A stretch of DNA of 64,000 bases, from positions 241,775 through 305,774 of the forward strand of contig LSRX01000535.1 in NCBI GenBank assembly GCA_001939145.1, in the 5' to 3' direction. Below are positions 62,645 through 64,000 of the stretch, one piece after another. A program made the translations under genes and the position numbers. Under the pieces are notes generated by a model, which did no database searches, was not told the origin of the DNA, and worked only from the letters and a program-made list of their open reading frames with translations. Origin of the DNA: Symbiodinium microadriaticum. Its lineage: Eukaryota; Sar; Dinophyceae; Suessiales; Symbiodiniaceae. The number at the start of each line of letters is the position of its first letter. Position 1 is the first letter of the stretch.

Positions 62645-63949
62645 TTGCCCAGGGCGAGGCTACCGGACAGGACAACCAAGGCCCTGCGTATCCTCACGTG
62701 GAATAGTGGAGGACTGCATTCGCAAGTTTTCAGAGAACTTGAGACGTTTGCCAAAGATCAGGCACTGGACATCATCTGTGCGGAAGAGACACGCTGGCAT
62801 TATGATGCCAATTGGGTATCGCAAGCTCACTCCTGAGAGGCGACAGCGATTCCTGCAGAAGCTCCACTCCACGATCAGAGGCATCCCCTCCCGACATGCA
62901 CTCTTTGTACTTGGCGACGTGAACTCCACATGTATGCCACAGGGCAACATCTGTGGTAAATGGGTCATGCCTTCACCGGCAAGACAGCAGGACAATGAAG
63001 ATCTCATGGCCATCTTGTCTGCATTTGCGCTAACAGCGCTGAACAGTTGGCACAGGCCATCACATGGACAGCTAGCTACATTCACGTTTGGTGAGCTGGC
63101 TTCTCAGATAGATTACATCTTCTGTCGGCAATGTCACGCTCGAAGTCGTGCAAAACATGCTGAGGTCCTGCCACAATTTCCGGTGGCGTGCTGGCGTGAT
63201 GGAGCGAAACATCATCCAGTCCTAGCCCAAGTGACAGTTCCATACAATAAATGGCAACCACCTGCAAGTCAATGTGGACCAGCTCATCCTTGACCTTAGG
63301 GCTAGCCCTGCACCATCGCTTCTGCAAGACCTATAGAGCAGAGGTGCAACAGGGCATCCAAGAGGGTAAGTGGCAAGATCTCGACGCACTCAAGGAGGGC
63401 ATCATGAACATCGCCTGCCAGCTCTACCCCAAGAAGACACAGGCCGTAATGCCTACACCGGCCACACATGAACTTGCCAACTGTGCTCATCGTATGTGGG
63501 CGCTTTTCAGGGCCATGAGATCCCATCCGTTCACCGCGGCAGGAGTGCTGACGGCATGGAAGCAGTGGACTCAGTTCACCAGGGCACATCGAGAACACAA
63601 GCACAGAGCCAAGCAGAGAAGCAAGGACAAGAAGTACGATCTCTTGAACGAAGCTCAACTTGCTGCGCAAGCTGGAGACATGCACAAGGTGTGGACAGTT
63701 GTCAAATCTCTGGCACCGAAAACTAAAAGGAAAACACTGCAATTGCACAGGCAGGGGCGCATCATGTCGCCAGAGGCCGAACTAGACTGGAACATTGAAG
63801 TCTTCGGCGACCGATATGGAGCTAAATCAGAACCCACCGCTTCAGGACGACCCAGAGAGCAAGTACCTGTGAGCATCTCAGCAGAAGCAATTTGGCTTCA
63901 GCTAGAACATCTACCGGTCAGAAAGGCCGTCCCTCCAGATGCAGAATGA
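62645..63949 (+). mobile_element. LINE-type retrotransposon fragment: AP endonuclease domain and linker, reverse transcriptase absent
   Basis: Non-LTR retrotransposons nick target DNA with an apurinic/apyrimidinic-type endonuclease. The N-terminal block reads ALRILTWNSGGLHSQVF (Asn of the WN-x-G motif), then LDIICAEETRWHYDANW (catalytic Glu in EET). The frame then shifts near 62830. The C-terminal block, another frame, has HALFVLGDVNST (Asp/Asn pair), TFTFGELASQIDYIFCR, and DGAKHHPVLAQV (His in the place of the usual SDH). Only about 35 residues separate the Glu and the GDVN block, far fewer than in intact enzymes, implying an internal deletion. A second frame shift near 63280 leads to a basic linker (KLQLHRQG-like words, HREHKHRAKQRSKDKKYD) ending HLPVRKAVPPDAE, the usual position just before reverse transcriptase. 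A stop follows at 63949. Confidence 0.82.
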
Positions 63950-64000
63950 TCCGCCACGGGGACGAGCCAAGCCCGCGCGAAGCGTGCGAAGCGCGCGCGC
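63950..64000. other. GC-rich tail after the endonuclease-linker frame
   Basis: The sequence changes abruptly to GAAGCGTGCGAAGCGCGCGCGC-like repeats. No reverse-transcriptase residues follow the PPDAE segment in any frame, so the element is either truncated here or interrupted by unrelated DNA. Confidence 0.5.

Noticed and set aside
1..64000. Search for the dinoflagellate spliced-leader sequence or its genomic relics (CATTTTGGCTCAAG)
   Set aside because: No convincing match was seen by eye on either strand, so it cannot be used to support the organism assignment or retroposition of the intronless genes.

Overview
This window looks like nuclear DNA of a dinoflagellate, probably Symbiodiniaceae-like. 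That is an inference from gene style, since no marker gene or spliced-leader sequence was recognised. Nothing bacterial is present: no operons, no ribosome-binding sites, no dense coding. The sequence is about half G+C. Short exons are scattered among large tracts of low-complexity DNA, introns are small (about 70-300 bp), and at least one has a GC donor. Simple-sequence arrays are abundant (ATAGAT, TACA, GA, GT, CTA/CTG/GTA). There is an 861-base assembly gap at 40478-41338 and single unknown bases at 47452 and 58438.

Nearly all credible protein-coding signal between 1 and 57.6 kb is on the minus strand, as in the unidirectional gene clusters known from dinoflagellates. The best-supported genes are: an ankyrin-repeat protein (801-1737) with an apparent one-base frame break; an intronless ubiquitin-like plus seven-blade WD40 protein (2847-4004); a multi-exon unknown (4823-6417); a secretory-pathway aspartyl/asparaginyl beta-hydroxylase-like gene (7768-9852) with four phase-consistent exon boundaries and both iron-binding histidines; an intronless 230-residue unknown (11087-11779); a secreted 155-residue protein with two cysteine modules (25594-26061); a PDZ-like exon (35199-35534); a two-exon 133-residue protein joined through a GC-AG intron (46310-46867); and a coiled-coil gene whose two exons join in phase (56767-57095). 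Many other stretches carry protein-like open frames without a recognisable family. They are listed as candidate exons at low confidence.

Three regions are dominated by repeats of larger units. At 17.3-20.2 kb, five copies of a ~150 bp exon-like module lie on the minus strand, four of them inside a recent 574 bp duplication whose copies sit 998 bp apart. At 49.98-52.24 kb, a 783 bp segment is duplicated 1471 bp apart. At 52.58-54.64 kb, a ~600 bp exon-plus-flank module is repeated about four times. A composite structure at 47.88-48.86 kb has a ~53 bp hairpin minisatellite flanked by two short-period arrays in inverted orientation.

The right end (58.6-63.95 kb) is on the plus strand and is a degenerate non-LTR (LINE-type) retrotransposon. 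It has a broken ORF1-like region with a Gly/Lys-rich tract, a short segment resembling the His box of a ubiquitin-specific protease, a CTA/CTG array, an apurinic-type endonuclease domain with an internal deletion, and the linker that normally precedes reverse transcriptase. The reverse transcriptase itself is not present before the window ends.
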